64,000 nucleotides of DNA from Seminavis robusta (lineage: Eukaryota > Bacillariophyta > Bacillariophyceae > Naviculales > Naviculaceae): NCBI GenBank assembly GCA_903772945.1, contig CAICTM010000026.1, forward strand, positions 62,001-126,000. Reading direction: 5' to 3'. The notes beneath the pieces were generated by a model. The model worked only from the letters and a program-made list of their open reading frames with translations. It was not told where the DNA came from and ran no database searches. Position numbers and translations under genes: made by a program. Positions within the stretch are counted from its first letter, which is position 1, and every line of letters begins with the position of its first letter. Below are positions 10,125 through 21,481 of the stretch, in pieces.

Positions 10125-13100
10125 CTATTCGTCTCTCTCCCTCTTGGCGCCACTATGTTGAGTTAGCTTCAGTGCTGCCTGATCGGTGATGAATTCCAAA
10201 TCGTATCGATTGCACTGAGAAACCGTCATAACTTCACCTTGTCTGCTAGCAATGGCTTTGTGCAGTGCTCTGAAAGCACGCATGAAGATCGCTCGGTGTT
10301 TTTCCAAATGAGCGCCGTGCACCTGAAGCAATTGCAGGCACCAACGAAGAAAGAAGTCAATGTGTGGGGTCGTGGATAAGATCTTGGACAAAAACTGCAT
10401 CAGCCGCTCTAGTTGTTCAGGCCCCACAGTCCGTACAACATGCGGGATGGACCTGTACGGCGTGCTGTCCAAAACTTCCTTGACAAGAGCGAATTCGTTG
10501 AGATGCACTGCCATTCGCAATCCCGTTGAATAGTCTTCGGAGCGGATCTTTGCGAAAACCGCAGAAGGAGTCACTGCTTCCGTAAGCGAGATAGGGTCGA
10601 ATATCATGTCCTCATCAAGCGAGTAAACATGAAGCCCTTCCATCGATACGGTAGCCCATTCTCTGCCCGTGGACGAGAAAGCGACCTGCAAAGTTAGCAC
10701 TTCCACTCTGCTGCTTCTGGAACCGTCATCACCCCGTTTTGCTCCCGGAAGTTGCAGGGCATAGGGTCCAGTTTCGGCATCTGCGTCGTCCATGTTCATG
10801 GGACCTCCGTCACCAAGATTTTTCGAATTAAGCTGAACAAGAAGAAAGCGCCATGTGAGACCGACAGCATAGATGGCGAGATAGTTCGCGTAGTCGCATG
10901 AGGCAACGCTCGGACATCCAAGGAAGTTAAAGCCACCATTGGGATCTAGGCCCGTCAGGGTGTTACTGCAAACGTTTATGGGAAAATCATCATCATAGCG
11001 TTGCCAATTCGCTGGACACAAACAGAAAGCGACGCCACGACAGTGACGTACCTCGTCCAAAACGCCGTCCAGGCTTCGATTAAAAGTGACTTGGAACTTC
11101 TTGAGTAACATTTGCTGTGACACCTCGTAGATGCATACATATTTTGAGTTGCCTCCAGCCAACACGCAAGCCCCATCAGCGGAATAACAAACTGATGTAA
11201 AGTATCTCGAAGCAGCGTTGTTGTTCGCCGTCATTCTATCATTCATCTTTCGTCCCCCAGCAATGTCTCTTCTTCCATCAATCTCATACTTCAGCTTGGC
11301 AGTTTCCACATCCCAAAAGGAAAGCAAGCCGCCAATAGAGCCCGAACATATTTCTTTTCCGTCTGGGCGAATATCCACACAAACAACATCTGTCGAATGC
11401 TGAAGGCTCTCAGTTGGTACGTTTCCCTTGTACAGATCCCAAGTTTTGACAGTGCCATCCCAAGAAGCACTTGCCAGAGTCCCTCCACTGTTTTGGAACG
11501 CCAGCCCACAAACTGGACCGGCCTGTCGTTACAAGAAAGCGGAAACAAAAACGGCTTTGTCAGAATCGGTGCAAGCTTAGCGACATCCAAGTCCATAAAG
11601 CTTTTATTCACTCTGGCATCCACTTACATGCCCTGAGAACACATCCAGTATCTTTCCCGATTGCAAGTTCCAAACGTAAATGTGGAATGGGTCTGAAGAT
11701 CCAGCCGTCACAATTTCCCCACTCGGGTCGACAGCAAGGCTCAGAAACTGCACTGGAGTTGGCGTCGTGAGCGTTTTGAATGTTCTGTACCGATGCAGGT
11801 CGTGTGCTCGGACCGTCCCATCAAGACTAGCACTGAGCACGACACTGGCCTTGGCAAAGCAGACAGCCGTAATGGGTGCCGTGTGCGATTTTTCCATTGT
11901 TACGTAACAGAATCCACTGGAGGCATTCCATAGCTTCAACTTGCCATCTTCCCCACCCGTGCAGAGTACAATTCCATCGGGAGAATAAGCCATGCACCTC
12001 ATCCCATAGGCATGTCCCCGTTGCTTGAGCACATAGGTTTCACTCCGCCATTCCCAAACCAGCAACTGCTGTGACGTTGGACACCCCAGTGCCAACCAGT
12101 CTCCCGTTTTATTCAATGTGCAAGTTTTGACAAGTTGCTGGGACCCCACACTCAAGGTATGAATATTGGACACAGACGGCATTTCATACAGACCGAACAC
12201 ACCAGAGGAGAATCCCACAGATAGCAACTGGTTTGAAGGAGAATACGAGGTCGATGTGACTCTAGCACCGTCCTGCCGAAAGTAATGTCTGGATTCAATG
12301 GACCAAGTTCCCTTGACCAAATGATGAGCTTGTGATTTTGCCGACGGTTGCTGCAGATTCTGTGGTACTCGCGCTGTCAGTGCCCCACCCGAAAAGAAAT
12401 CAACAGCTTCCTCCATGACGTCCTCCAATTTTGGCTTTGCACCTTCCAACGATTCAATAGCCAGAGTTTCATCGTAGGTACACGTCCATGACACTAGAGC
12501 TCCGTCTTCACTGATTGTGAATACTGTTTGTATTCTATCATGAGTAGAAGAGGAAGCTACAAAGACTCCGACCAGAGGCGTCTTGTGTCCACTGAGCGTG
12601 CTTGGTTCGTATCCACGGGTTGTGTTGACGGTCCATATTCTCGCAGTACAGTCTCTGCTTCCCGCCAGCAAAACAGACGAATCGGGGCTCCATGTCAAGC
12701 AAGTGATATCATCGGATTGTCCCGTATACGTTCGATGCAAGACCATGGGAGCAAATTCCTTTCGATGATGATTGGGTGGCAACCATACTTGAACGTGCTT
12801 TCCATGCGTGACGGCCAGGTATAGTCCATTGGGACTAAAGACGGCTTGACGAACTCGATGCTTGAATCGGAATCGATGCAAGGCAATGCCTCTTCGAAAA
12901 TTGACCATCATGGCATAATTGTCGACATCCACAACCAAGAGGAGCGCATCATCCGGCGAGAGTGCCAAGCAGCGAATGTTGGATCGAGCTTCAATGGGCA
13001 GTGTTCGAACCGAGTGGGTTTGTAGATCCAGCACTTGAACTCGATTTGCCACCGCCGAGATCAACACATTTCCAGCAGACGAAAAAACCAAGTTGGCTCC

Positions 13101-13193
13101 GCCCCATTGGGAACCAACAGTGCCATGGGTGGTCGACGAAGGATGGCCATAATAAGCTCCACAGAGACGCTGCAACTTGTAATTAAACTTCAT
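10125..13193 (-). CDS. PWP2: Periodic tryptophan protein 2 homologue (UTP-B complex)
   Basis: Three exons: 13193-11628, 11522-11052 and 10832-10125, giving 914 residues (human PWP2 has 919). PWP2/Utp1 is a nucleolar WD40 scaffold of the UTP-B subcomplex of the small-subunit processome, needed for early 18S rRNA maturation. The start MKFNYKLQ lines up with the family N-terminus. Two WD40 propellers follow, with GHKTPLVGVF and SGH/AGPVCGLAF boundaries, and the C-terminus is the helical Utp12-type domain ending in RYDLEFITDQAAL. Intron 1 (11627-11523; GTAAGT...ACAG) restores SGHAGPVCG. Intron 2 (11051-10833; GTACGT...TTCAG) is 219 nt, has no stop and is a multiple of three. It is called because removing it restores SLDGVLDE-LNSK, the family sequence. 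A Met six codons upstream is possible but not conserved. Confidence 0.93.
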
Positions 13194-13420
13194 TGCTTGC
13201 AATGGGTGCAATGGGTAGAGACAGGCTGCTTCATGTCCGTGCTATCTTGCTGCTTTGTTTTAGTACACAGGTATCGTTGCTTGCTTTGTGTTGCAGATTG
13301 TGATTTTGGCACTCATCTTTTCATTCATTTTTCACTGGCCTTGATTGCTGGCTCATGACCTCATGGTTCCACTCCCGACTGTCACTCCCGCGGTGGCATG
13401 ATGGCATAAAATATTCGATG

Positions 13421-13983
13421 GGTACCAGCACCTCGAGGTAAAGGCCTCAATTGGTTCTTTATTTGTGTAAAATTCTATTTTTGAAACTTTCCATTTCATA
13501 GGGTTAAGTCATATCAGCCAGTCATAAGACAAATGGCTTAATCGTCTGACAATTAACTTATAATCGTCTGACAACTGTCTTAAGTCTTAAGACGATTCTT
13601 TCAGACGATTCTTTCAGACGATTTTGTCAGACGATTATTGGCGAGTCAGACGATTCTGTCAGACGATTATTGGCGAAGACCCCACCTTGTCAGACAAACC
13701 TATTACTATCTTGAACGCAGTACCGTTTATGACTGAGGCGAATTAGTGATTGTCTGACAAACAACAAGCGATGGTCATAATAGACTTAGTGATCGTCTGA
13801 AGAGGATTTAGTGATTGTCTGACAATCGTCTGATACTTATCTACCAATTGTCTGATTCATGGATGGTTTCTCATCAGATATTTATAAGACAGTTCTCCTT
13901 GGAAGACATTTGTGCTCTCACTGAAATCATCAAATTTACTCCCTTTCAATCAAATGGGCTTTTTACCTCGAGGTGCAGGTACC
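13421..13983. mobile_element. MITE-like element with terminal inverted repeats
   Basis: A 563-bp interval bounded by inverted repeats: GGTACCAGCACCTCGAGGTAAA at the left edge (13421-13442), split here as GGTACCAGCACC plus TCGAGGTAAA, and its near-perfect reverse complement at the right edge (about 13962-13983, one mismatch). The interior has no supportable ORF. It is filled with the 8-mer TCGTCTGA or its complement: nine exact copies (13542, 13564, 13601, 13614, 13627, 13646, 13659, 13793, 13826) plus TTGTCTGA variants. Forward copies lie in both outer parts and inverted copies in the middle. This looks like a non-autonomous DNA transposon with subterminal transposase-binding repeats. No clear target-site duplication was found, so the outer edges are provisional. 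Confidence 0.6.
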
Positions 13984-15526
13984 GGACTGTACCTGGCTAG
14001 CTGGTACGCTGGTACCGGTACCACAGGTACAGTCGTACCGCTAGCGCACCTAACTGTCCTCAAAGCCTCGCAAAGTACAGTACGTTCTTGCTTTCGATGC
14101 TGTGAAACGAACAGGCAACTTTGAACATTATCGTCAACCACGGCGACAGAAGAGGGAGTGGTTCCAAGGTTGGTACCACCACAAGAAGAAGAACGAGTGG
14201 GAGCTAGCTAGAGCTGCTGGGCAGTCTCTGGAAAACCAAAGTCATGCATGGCTGGATCATGCTGTGTGCATGATTCCATCTGCCCAGACCTGGCAGCAAT
14301 TCAATTCGACAAGGAGCAGCAATCTGCTTGTTGGACTGGGCAAGGTACGATTTTCCTTCAAGAAGGGAATCAATCTTGGAAGCTATCCCTTTCAAAGCCA
14401 GCCAGGATATGAACATCTCAACACAGGTGTCGTGGCTGACATGCTCTTTTCCATGTAGTTCCACTGAAGCTGGGCAGGGTGTCAATCGGGCAGACAATCC
14501 AATGATCTTTTGGATACCGGTACCGGTACAGCCAGTACCGTGTTTATGAATCCAACTCCATGACAATGCTGGAAACAATGTCCACCGTCAATTCAGCGGC
14601 GTTACCAAATGAATCAACAAATATGAAGGAATCAAAAAGCAACATGCAGAATCTGATCTTCATTGCACCATGTATCATGTCTGGTAACTAGCCTGTTTGT
14701 GTCTTTTAGCCAGCCAGTCAAGTCCCTTACTCATCTGCCAAGCAGTGCGGACCCTTAAAAACAGGCGCGGAGATCAATCAGGGACAACGGGTAGGTAAAG
14801 ACCATTTTGCAAGGCTTCAAGGGCGACAGATCGTGCATTGAGGCGATCGACAAGAATACCTATGGGGTGGGCTTAGTGTAGCTACCACTCGGTACCTAAC
14901 AAGAAGGTGGGATCAACTCAACTCTGCCACCTGTTCAACCACTGGACTACTCAGCAGTGACTTGCTAGCTAGATAGAGGTGCCTCTAGAGTTGCAGTTTC
15001 CTTATCAAGCAGGATACCGGCATAGGTGGCCTAGCTAGTAGCCATGTTCCGAAAATGCATCCCTTGTCCCTGTTGCAGCGTCCCGCCAAGACCTCTTGTG
15101 CAGCTGGTGGGAAGGATCTTTCGTCCTTTTTGACAAGCCCTAACCCTCACCATGACACGCAACAGGTGTTCCTCTGTTCCGTCCATCGACGCTTCTTCTT
15201 CTTGGTCCAAGATTACTGCATAAAGTCGTAGAGTGCCGCCGGAACGTCCTTTTGGGTTCCCATCAATGCCATCCGGAAATCCATCACAAAACAAAGTTTC
15301 ACAAAAACCAAAAGCTTCCGCCAAGCGACCAAGAAACACCAAGTCGAAGTCCAAAAGAGACACAACCACCAAGAAGAAACTGAAGGACCTACCTATTGCT
15401 GATTGAATGTTTGCTGCGAAGTATCGCTACATTCGTATAGATATTAATCAATTCGTTGCTGAGAAAGGAAAACGAAGCATCAAAGACAAAGACGTCCCTG
15501 TTGAGTTTTTGACAGAATAGACGACA
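13984..15526. other. Gene-poor spacer with GGTACC-type palindromes
   Basis: About 1.5 kb without a supportable gene. The left part is dense in GGTACC and GTACCGGTACC words (13984-14045), which recur at about 14512-14543 and 14890. Short frames on both strands (for example 14102-14458 plus, 15031-15372 minus) show no domain or targeting signal. The right end must carry the promoter of the DUF3110 gene. Confidence 0.45.
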
Positions 15527-16156
15527 ATGAATTCAATTTTGATGATTTTGTGTATGTTGCCTCTGGCACACAGTTTTGTAACGACGCCAAGCTTTGTCCG
15601 CCCTCAGACCAGTCTGTTTGCCAACAAGAAAAAGAAGAGCGACAGTTTCGACATGAAGGAGCTAAAGCATCGCATCAACGAATTGACCAATCCCTACCAC
15701 GAACTCTTTGCGGAGGACTGGAATGTCGAGGAACGGCCCGAACAGGTTCATGTCGTTCTCTTCAATCCCGACACTGAAGAACAAGGATTGCACTCAATCG
15801 AATACCCCGCGGGTTCTGGAAGCAACTTTGTCTTGGCCTTCTCCTCCAAAGAAGCCGTCGACAAGTTTGCATCTACATTGAAAGCCCAAAACTTTGCAGC
15901 GGATCCCTCCCCCACGGTGTACGAGCTGGATGCGTTGGAGAGCTTCTGCGACATGCTGGGAATCTTTGTACAGGTGGTGCCAGATGGCATGGAAATCCTG
16001 CCTCCCACCAAAAATGTTCAAACTCTAGGAAAGCACAACCGTCACCTGAAGGAGGAAAAGAACCGCTTGGATTACATCTTTGGCATGTTTGAAATGGAAG
16101 TCGATGAGTTGGGACTCATGGTCCCTGAAGAAGAGGAAGTTGGTGCTTGGGAGTAG
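15527..16156 (+). CDS. Plastid-targeted DUF3110 protein
   Basis: Single exon, 209 residues. The N-terminus is a signal peptide (ILMILCMLPLAHS) followed by FVTTPSFVRP, an aromatic-led transit region as used for import into diatom plastids. Residues about 70-160 match the DUF3110 domain known from cyanobacteria and plastid-bearing eukaryotes: a VHVVLFNPDTEEQGLHSIE strand pair, LAFSSKEAVDKFASTLKAQNF, and an FCDMLGIFVQVVPDG end followed by a PP dipeptide. The domain's biochemical role is not established. The C-terminal 40 residues are acidic and helical. Start context is ACAATGA. Confidence 0.85.
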   Translation: MNSILMILCMLPLAHSFVTTPSFVRPQTSLFANKKKKSDSFDMKELKHRINELTNPYHELFAEDWNVEERPEQVHVVLFNPDTEEQGLHSIEYPAGSGSNFVLAFSSKEAVDKFASTLKAQNFAADPSPTVYELDALESFCDMLGIFVQVVPDGMEILPPTKNVQTLGKHNRHLKEEKNRLDYIFGMFEMEVDELGLMVPEEEEVGAWE

Positions 16157-16624
16157 CCAAACTGATACCTTCGCAATTTACGGTACATTGGCAAATGGAT
16201 CTGCTTATATTTTTTTGATATCCCGCTATGGATTACACACAATTAGCTATGGAATACACAACCAACCCAGAGAATCTCCTGCAAACAGCAGAGAAACACA
16301 AATTTTAAAAGAAGTATAACTATATGATGCAGTATTACATCCTTTGTTTCTAGCTACCGGTAGGAGCTTCTTGTGCTCTCATCTTCTTGGCCCATTCATT
16401 GCACGAGAGTAGACTCGAAAGATGATGATACATCTCGTTTGCCGATGTTCTTTCTTATCCTCAGCCACTACATCATGTACACGGTGCAGCTCTGTAGCAG
16501 CAGCTGAACCTCTAGTATCTAGCTAGGCGCTTCTTCATTGCCAGAGGCAGTGCCTGCTGTGGGTGCTGGTTATGGTGCTCTACTGAAAAACGGCCACGAC
16601 GCAGGATGGTGCGTCTCTCTATTA
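16157..16624. other. Convergent spacer
   Basis: A 468-bp spacer between converging genes. It has a short direct repeat near 16230-16262 (GCTATGGATTACACAC, then GCTATGGAATACACAAC) and one ACCGGT palindrome near 16356. No gene is seen. Confidence 0.4.
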
Positions 16625-18169
16625 TTAACCGATATCCTTTTCCTCTATCACTACCAACTCTAACGAAGCGCAAGACTGGATGGTGTTGACTGTTTCGTCC
16701 TCCTCCGTCACAGCTCCCATGGCATAGCGTCCTCCTCGTGTATCATTCAAAGATGAAGTCACAGCCAAAACGGAAAGCCCCACCGTCACCACTGCGGCCA
16801 GACATCGATACACAGTCCGGGGACCCAACCAATCATCACCTATTCCACCGAATAGGACGCCCAAAACACTCCCGAATCCGCGCAACGTATGCAGCAATCC
16901 TTGACCGGATGATTCGTACCCCGACGGCATGAGTTGCGCCACAAAATCAACCGAGCTAATGGATGCACAAGCATAGGTGATACCGTGCAGAGGTTCAAAC
17001 AAAAGGACAAACCAGGGTTGTCCTTGTGGAACCAGGGAATATCCAATGACGCGAAGAACGTAACAGACCCCGGCCAAGAGAAGCAACTTGATAGGCCCCC
17101 ATCGGTTCAACAGTTCTGGACCATAAGCAAACAACCCAATTTCACAAAGCACGGTCAAAAGAACCGTCAGGGAGCAAAGCGTATAGGAGCTTCCCAGCAC
17201 TTCAAAGTAGAGAAAGATCAACTGCTCTACCACGGCCATACCAATAGCGAGGCAAAACACTGCAAACATAAACGCGGCCCCAGTCGTGGTGCCACAGATC
17301 ATGCTGCCAATGCTCACCAGGGAGAGACGAGGTTTGTCGGGTGCTTCTTCTTCTTCTTTTACTTCATTATCTTCCTCATCCGTTGGGACCACGTGTGATT
17401 TTTGCCGCTTCAGCCCCTTGGGCAAGGGAAGTTCCCTGTTGCCTTGGTTTTCCACAGAATCCTTCGCGGATGTGTCCACATCAATATTTTCTTTAGTGTC
17501 ATGGCCTAACTGGTTTCCTGTGTCTTGTCGTCTCCTTTGCCCTTGTCTACTTGCCAGCTGGGCGTTGGTAAAGATGTGGATTGTCGCAGCAACTGCCACC
17601 AGTGATACTATGGAATACAAGTAGAGTATCGAGAATCCAAGCCGGTCCAGAGAGGGTCCCATGATCAGATTGGTAATAGCCCACCAAATTGCCCCGTGCA
17701 ATCGTTCTTTGCCAAAATCAGCCTTGTCTGAATGCTCATTCAAATAGTCCAAGGTGATTCCATCCAAAACTGGCCAAACAAAGGAAGTAGAAGCTGCGTA
17801 CAAGACGCGAAGCACCACATGCCAGGTCACGGTGGAAACAACAGGAATGGTTGTTACATGATGGAGTCCTTGGAGTAGAAATAATGCTCCACTCATGAGG
17901 ATCCCACACAATAGAACCCTGGATCTACCCAGACCTGGATGTCGCCGCTCGTAGTCATCTGCAAAGGAACCCGAAAAGCTGGAACAGAGAGACTGGACCA
18001 CAGTGGAAGAGGCGAAGCAGAGTCCAATCTGACTGTCCGAAAGGCCCGCATCTTGCAGGAGGACACTGAGAAATCTACCTCCTGTCAGACTCACGTACAC
18101 GAAGATGGAAGCATAGAGGATCCTTGGGCGGATGCTGGTCTCTCCGATGTTATCTTCGGGGTCAGACAT
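16625..18169 (-). CDS. MFS transporter, MFSD6-like
   Basis: Single exon, 514 residues, with about ten to twelve hydrophobic helices split into two halves by a charged cytosolic loop (about residues 215-285, rich in Asp, Glu, Lys and Gln). The first half has the short MFS-type pattern AGLSDSQIGLCFASSTVVQSL. The second half carries LFEPLHGITYACASISSVDFVAQLMP and GLLHTLRGFGSVLGVLFGG, which fit the MFS_1-like/MFSD6 group of sugar-permease-like proteins. The substrate is unknown. The C-terminus is hydrophilic. The gene diverges from the glycosyltransferase gene at 18928. Confidence 0.8.
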   Translation of the reverse strand: MSDPEDNIGETSIRPRILYASIFVYVSLTGGRFLSVLLQDAGLSDSQIGLCFASSTVVQSLCSSFSGSFADDYERRHPGLGRSRVLLCGILMSGALFLLQGLHHVTTIPVVSTVTWHVVLRVLYAASTSFVWPVLDGITLDYLNEHSDKADFGKERLHGAIWWAITNLIMGPSLDRLGFSILYLYSIVSLVAVAATIHIFTNAQLASRQGQRRRQDTGNQLGHDTKENIDVDTSAKDSVENQGNRELPLPKGLKRQKSHVVPTDEEDNEVKEEEEAPDKPRLSLVSIGSMICGTTTGAAFMFAVFCLAIGMAVVEQLIFLYFEVLGSSYTLCSLTVLLTVLCEIGLFAYGPELLNRWGPIKLLLLAGVCYVLRVIGYSLVPQGQPWFVLLFEPLHGITYACASISSVDFVAQLMPSGYESSGQGLLHTLRGFGSVLGVLFGGIGDDWLGPRTVYRCLAAVVTVGLSVLAVTSSLNDTRGGRYAMGAVTEEDETVNTIQSCASLELVVIEEKDIG

Positions 18170-18927
18170 GCAGTGGGGTCAATTCTAGCTAGCTATAGTC
18201 GGGTACCGGTAGCTGGGTAGCTTTCTCAAAACAGGGCATTTCATGTGGATATATCAGAGTGGGAGCTGTGAGTATCGCCTCAATGAAATCCACAATCCAT
18301 ACTTCGCTGCGAGATAAAACTGGCACTGCATCCAATACAACCGTAAAACGTACATGTACGTGCATTCATATTTCTAATGGCTACCAGTGCCAGCATTACG
18401 GGTATGGCTATCGGGGTGGTACCGGTACGTACCGTATCGTACCGGTATGGTTTGCTTTCATGCCCGCAGCGCTCTCACAGAAATGGATGTGACTGACGTG
18501 GTTTTTCAGAATGTTAACCGTTAAATCACATACGTGATCCACATATTCAGTGAGGCATTTGGTTGGTCGGAGCGCTCCCAGGGACGCTCCTTAACTGAAG
18601 GGAACAGGGGAGTTGGCCATCCTTCGGTTTTCGCGATCATTCAATCGCAGATCCTCACTTTTTCAATTTTTTACGTGCCGCCAATGAATGCATCTCGCTC
18701 CCAACCTCCAACCAATCCATGCAGTAGAAGCAAGAGATCTTGCTCTATTGTCAACCAAACAACACTTAAGTTGGGCTTTGATTGAACAATTCTGTCATTG
18801 TTCTTTCGTCGTACCAACGCATTCGCCGTCGTGGGAAAACTCTTGTCTCCCATTGATGCCCTGCTATTATCGGGATCTGTCCGTTTCATCGTGCCAGGAA
18901 CTGACAGCTAGCTAACTAACTGTGCAC
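18170..18927. other. Divergent promoter spacer
   Basis: About 760 bp between two divergent starts. It contains a CTAGCTAGCTATAG word and a GGGTACCGGTAGC word near 18187-18212, and a dense GTACCGGTACGTACC cluster near 18416-18450. No gene is supported. An in-frame GTG two codons before the downstream ATG is not needed as a start. Confidence 0.45.
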
Positions 18928-20541
18928 ATGTGCCAGACCACAAGCCGCTCATCAACGCCACGATGGCCACCAACACCTGTTGAAAAGCGACATCATCATC
19001 CTCTTCATCAACAACACCAACAACAGTTCGGGGCTGGTTACGTGATGAAATTTCTTGGATCGTTCAAGCAACGGCGGAGACAACGTCGAATACCAACATT
19101 CACTTGCAACGAAAATGCGGCGCTTATATCGTTCATGATCATTTTCCTTATCTTCATGTGGCTATGTTTTGTGTTCTCGACAAGTCTTTCTTCCACCAGT
19201 GTCGTCGACGACATAGAAAACAGATTGCAAACGCTCACATTAACACAAAAAGAACAAGACGACATACTCAAGATGCAAAAGCTTGGCAGCGATGACGCGA
19301 AGCGTGTGCTGCTCGTCGGGTTGATCAAGTCGGTACGAGAGCTTTACGAAACTTCGGTAGTCGATTCCATCAGCAAGATTTGCTTTCGATATCAAAGTAG
19401 AGCGTCTGAGACAATGGACGAAGGATTTGTCGAACTTCAAGTCCTCTACCAACAAGAGGGCACGGACAATCCCAACTCCATCATTGGACCGCTGACGGAA
19501 AGGCTACAATCAGCAGGGTGCAGAACCAACTTTATTCGTGAAGATCGAATTCTTACAAAGTCAGACATGGACCATATCGAAAGATCAGCGTCCGACACCA
19601 TGTCGCGATACCGAAAGCTGGCGAGATTACGGTCCGTTCAAAGAAGCCACATCCTCAGCGAACATTCCGTTCACGACTACGATGTCGTTGTTAATGCTGA
19701 CTTGGATATTGTGCAGTTCCCGCCACTGGATGCCATGATGGAGGCAATCGATAGGGCCTCGGAGGCCACGAAGCAAGGTGTCGGCTCTGTGGTTTGTGCC
19801 AACGGGCACGAAACATGGACCGTGGGATCTTCCTTGATTCAACGGCGCCTATACTATGATACTTTTGCTGCGATCGACATTGATGGAGATTGGTACTATA
19901 CCAAATACGCTGCCGACTTGTGGCAAATCATCACGTTCGGACAGACAAGACTTTTTCGGAACATACTCGAGCAACATCCGTCGCTGTGGCAAATGCAAAC
20001 TTGTTTCGGAGGTCTCGCCTTGTATGATTACCCTTCTTGGGCGAACAATGACTGCGATTACGATCAGGACAAAATTGCGTTGAGGGCGACGGGCGATGAT
20101 GACGCATTGGCCATCTCTACTAGACAAATACGGGGAGTCCCCGCATTCGAACAGAAAATAGAGCACTTTCAAGATGGTGTGAAAGCTCAAATACCGTGGA
20201 AACTGCCATCCAGATATACGATAAATCATACACCCAACGGCGATGTTTGTGAACATGTGGTCTTCCAACAATGTCTGCAAGCTTCGGCGCGCTCACGAGC
20301 CGAACCATTGCCGCATGTGGGTATACAACCGAATTTGCTTATTGGGAGAGAAGCAGCTATTCTGTCCAAGTGGGAGGACAAGGTGAACTTCTGCAGGAAG
20401 GTCTTGCTCGTGCTGCTCGTGCTTTATATCATCTCCATTCTTGTTAATCATATGCGAGAATTTCTGGAGCAGAAATATCGAAACTATGGGGTCGGGGCCA
20501 TGAGAAGGCGTTCTTCTGATGGGCACTTCCACAAAGCATGA
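18928..20541 (+). CDS. Golgi-type membrane glycosyltransferase-like protein
   Basis: Single exon, 537 residues from the ATG at 18928. A basic, His/Gln/Arg-rich cytosolic tail is followed by a strong transmembrane helix (residues about 64-85, FMIIFLIFMWLCFVF), as in type II Golgi enzymes. The lumenal part has RKLARLRSVQRSHIL followed by YDVVVNADLDIVQFP. This is an acceptor of the type R..LA..RN...YD.V...DxD seen in GT-A enzymes such as the CAP59/GT69 mannosyltransferase-like group, with DLD the likely metal/nucleotide-sugar site. A WSSL-type aromatic region and several cysteines follow. A second hydrophobic helix sits near the C-terminus (about 488-505), which is unusual for a type II enzyme. 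Family assignment beyond a GT-A fold is tentative. Confidence 0.65.
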   Translation: MCQTTSRSSTPRWPPTPVEKRHHHPLHQQHQQQFGAGYVMKFLGSFKQRRRQRRIPTFTCNENAALISFMIIFLIFMWLCFVFSTSLSSTSVVDDIENRLQTLTLTQKEQDDILKMQKLGSDDAKRVLLVGLIKSVRELYETSVVDSISKICFRYQSRASETMDEGFVELQVLYQQEGTDNPNSIIGPLTERLQSAGCRTNFIREDRILTKSDMDHIERSASDTMSRYRKLARLRSVQRSHILSEHSVHDYDVVVNADLDIVQFPPLDAMMEAIDRASEATKQGVGSVVCANGHETWTVGSSLIQRRLYYDTFAAIDIDGDWYYTKYAADLWQIITFGQTRLFRNILEQHPSLWQMQTCFGGLALYDYPSWANNDCDYDQDKIALRATGDDDALAISTRQIRGVPAFEQKIEHFQDGVKAQIPWKLPSRYTINHTPNGDVCEHVVFQQCLQASARSRAEPLPHVGIQPNLLIGREAAILSKWEDKVNFCRKVLLVLLVLYIISILVNHMREFLEQKYRNYGVGAMRRRSSDGHFHKA

Positions 20542-21481
20542 AGAACATACAACCGAACCTTGCTTTATTGACCTACGTTGACAGCACGTGGGACGGGCGT
20601 TGACGGTTGATTGATCATGACGTGCAAATGTCTACATGGGGTGTGAATCAGTCAATAACACATTGAGTTAAGGAGGCAACAAATGGACTTGACTCATTTT
20701 GTTTAACCATCCATTCGGATTGACTGGTATGCCCTGGGTTGGCTGAGACTTTTAAAATGCTGAGACTTTTAAAACCGGGGCGGCAAGGAAAGGGCTGGCA
20801 ATTTTATTTGGTGCCTTGCAACGACGTTGACGTTTCTAGCCAATTTCGGATGCTTATTCCGCCTCCTGATCTTGGGATGTTGCAGTTCCTCAAGACAAGT
20901 GTGGGCCAGAAACCAACCAACCAGCAAGAGACAACAGGCTGCGCCCAAGGTTGTTGCACACAGCACAATGTACTAGTAATTATTTTGATAGACAAAGAAT
21001 CACTCCAATGCAAACTACCGATTGAACTAAACTAGACTTTAACAAAAGAAGCATCCGTGCATTGAGCATACCATACAGCACCGTATGTATCAAGAGCCTT
21101 GTCTATCAAGATGATAGAAACAGCCTCAGCCAACCTACCCATCCTTTTTTGCGGAGATGGTGTCAGTGTGTCTGTTGCAGAGAAACCACGTACCACCAGG
21201 TACCGTACACAACGGTACACCCACCACTTCCAAGCTTCCAGCACGTCACCGGTACAGCTGGCTTATTAATTAGTTGACAAGCGTCCAAACAGTCGAACAG
21301 ATCCACAGTCGTTGCACACCGTATTCGACCCTTGCGCCCTTTTTTTACTAGCTAGCTAGCTAAACTATCTTTTAAAAATAGTAATCATCTCTTCACACTC
21401 GTATTGACTTCGAGGGAGGAGGACTACAGTCTACGATCGTTGCAGTTTCTTGGTTTGTACATTTAAAAATTTTGTTAGGTG
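20542..21481. other. Spacer upstream of the S9 peptidase gene
   Basis: About 940 bp with no supportable gene. It includes a perfect head-to-tail pair of the word GCTGAGACTTTTAAAA (20742-20775), GGTACC-type words at 21187-21255, and a CTAGCTAGCTAGC run near 21350. The 5' leader of the next gene is at the right end. Confidence 0.4.

Noticed and set aside
14102-14458. 118-codon frame in the spacer after the inverted-repeat element
   Set aside because: No recognisable family and overlapping frames on the other strand of the same length; no splice partner.
15031-15372. 113-codon minus-strand frame
   Set aside because: No targeting signal or domain and starts and ends in sequence without gene-like composition.
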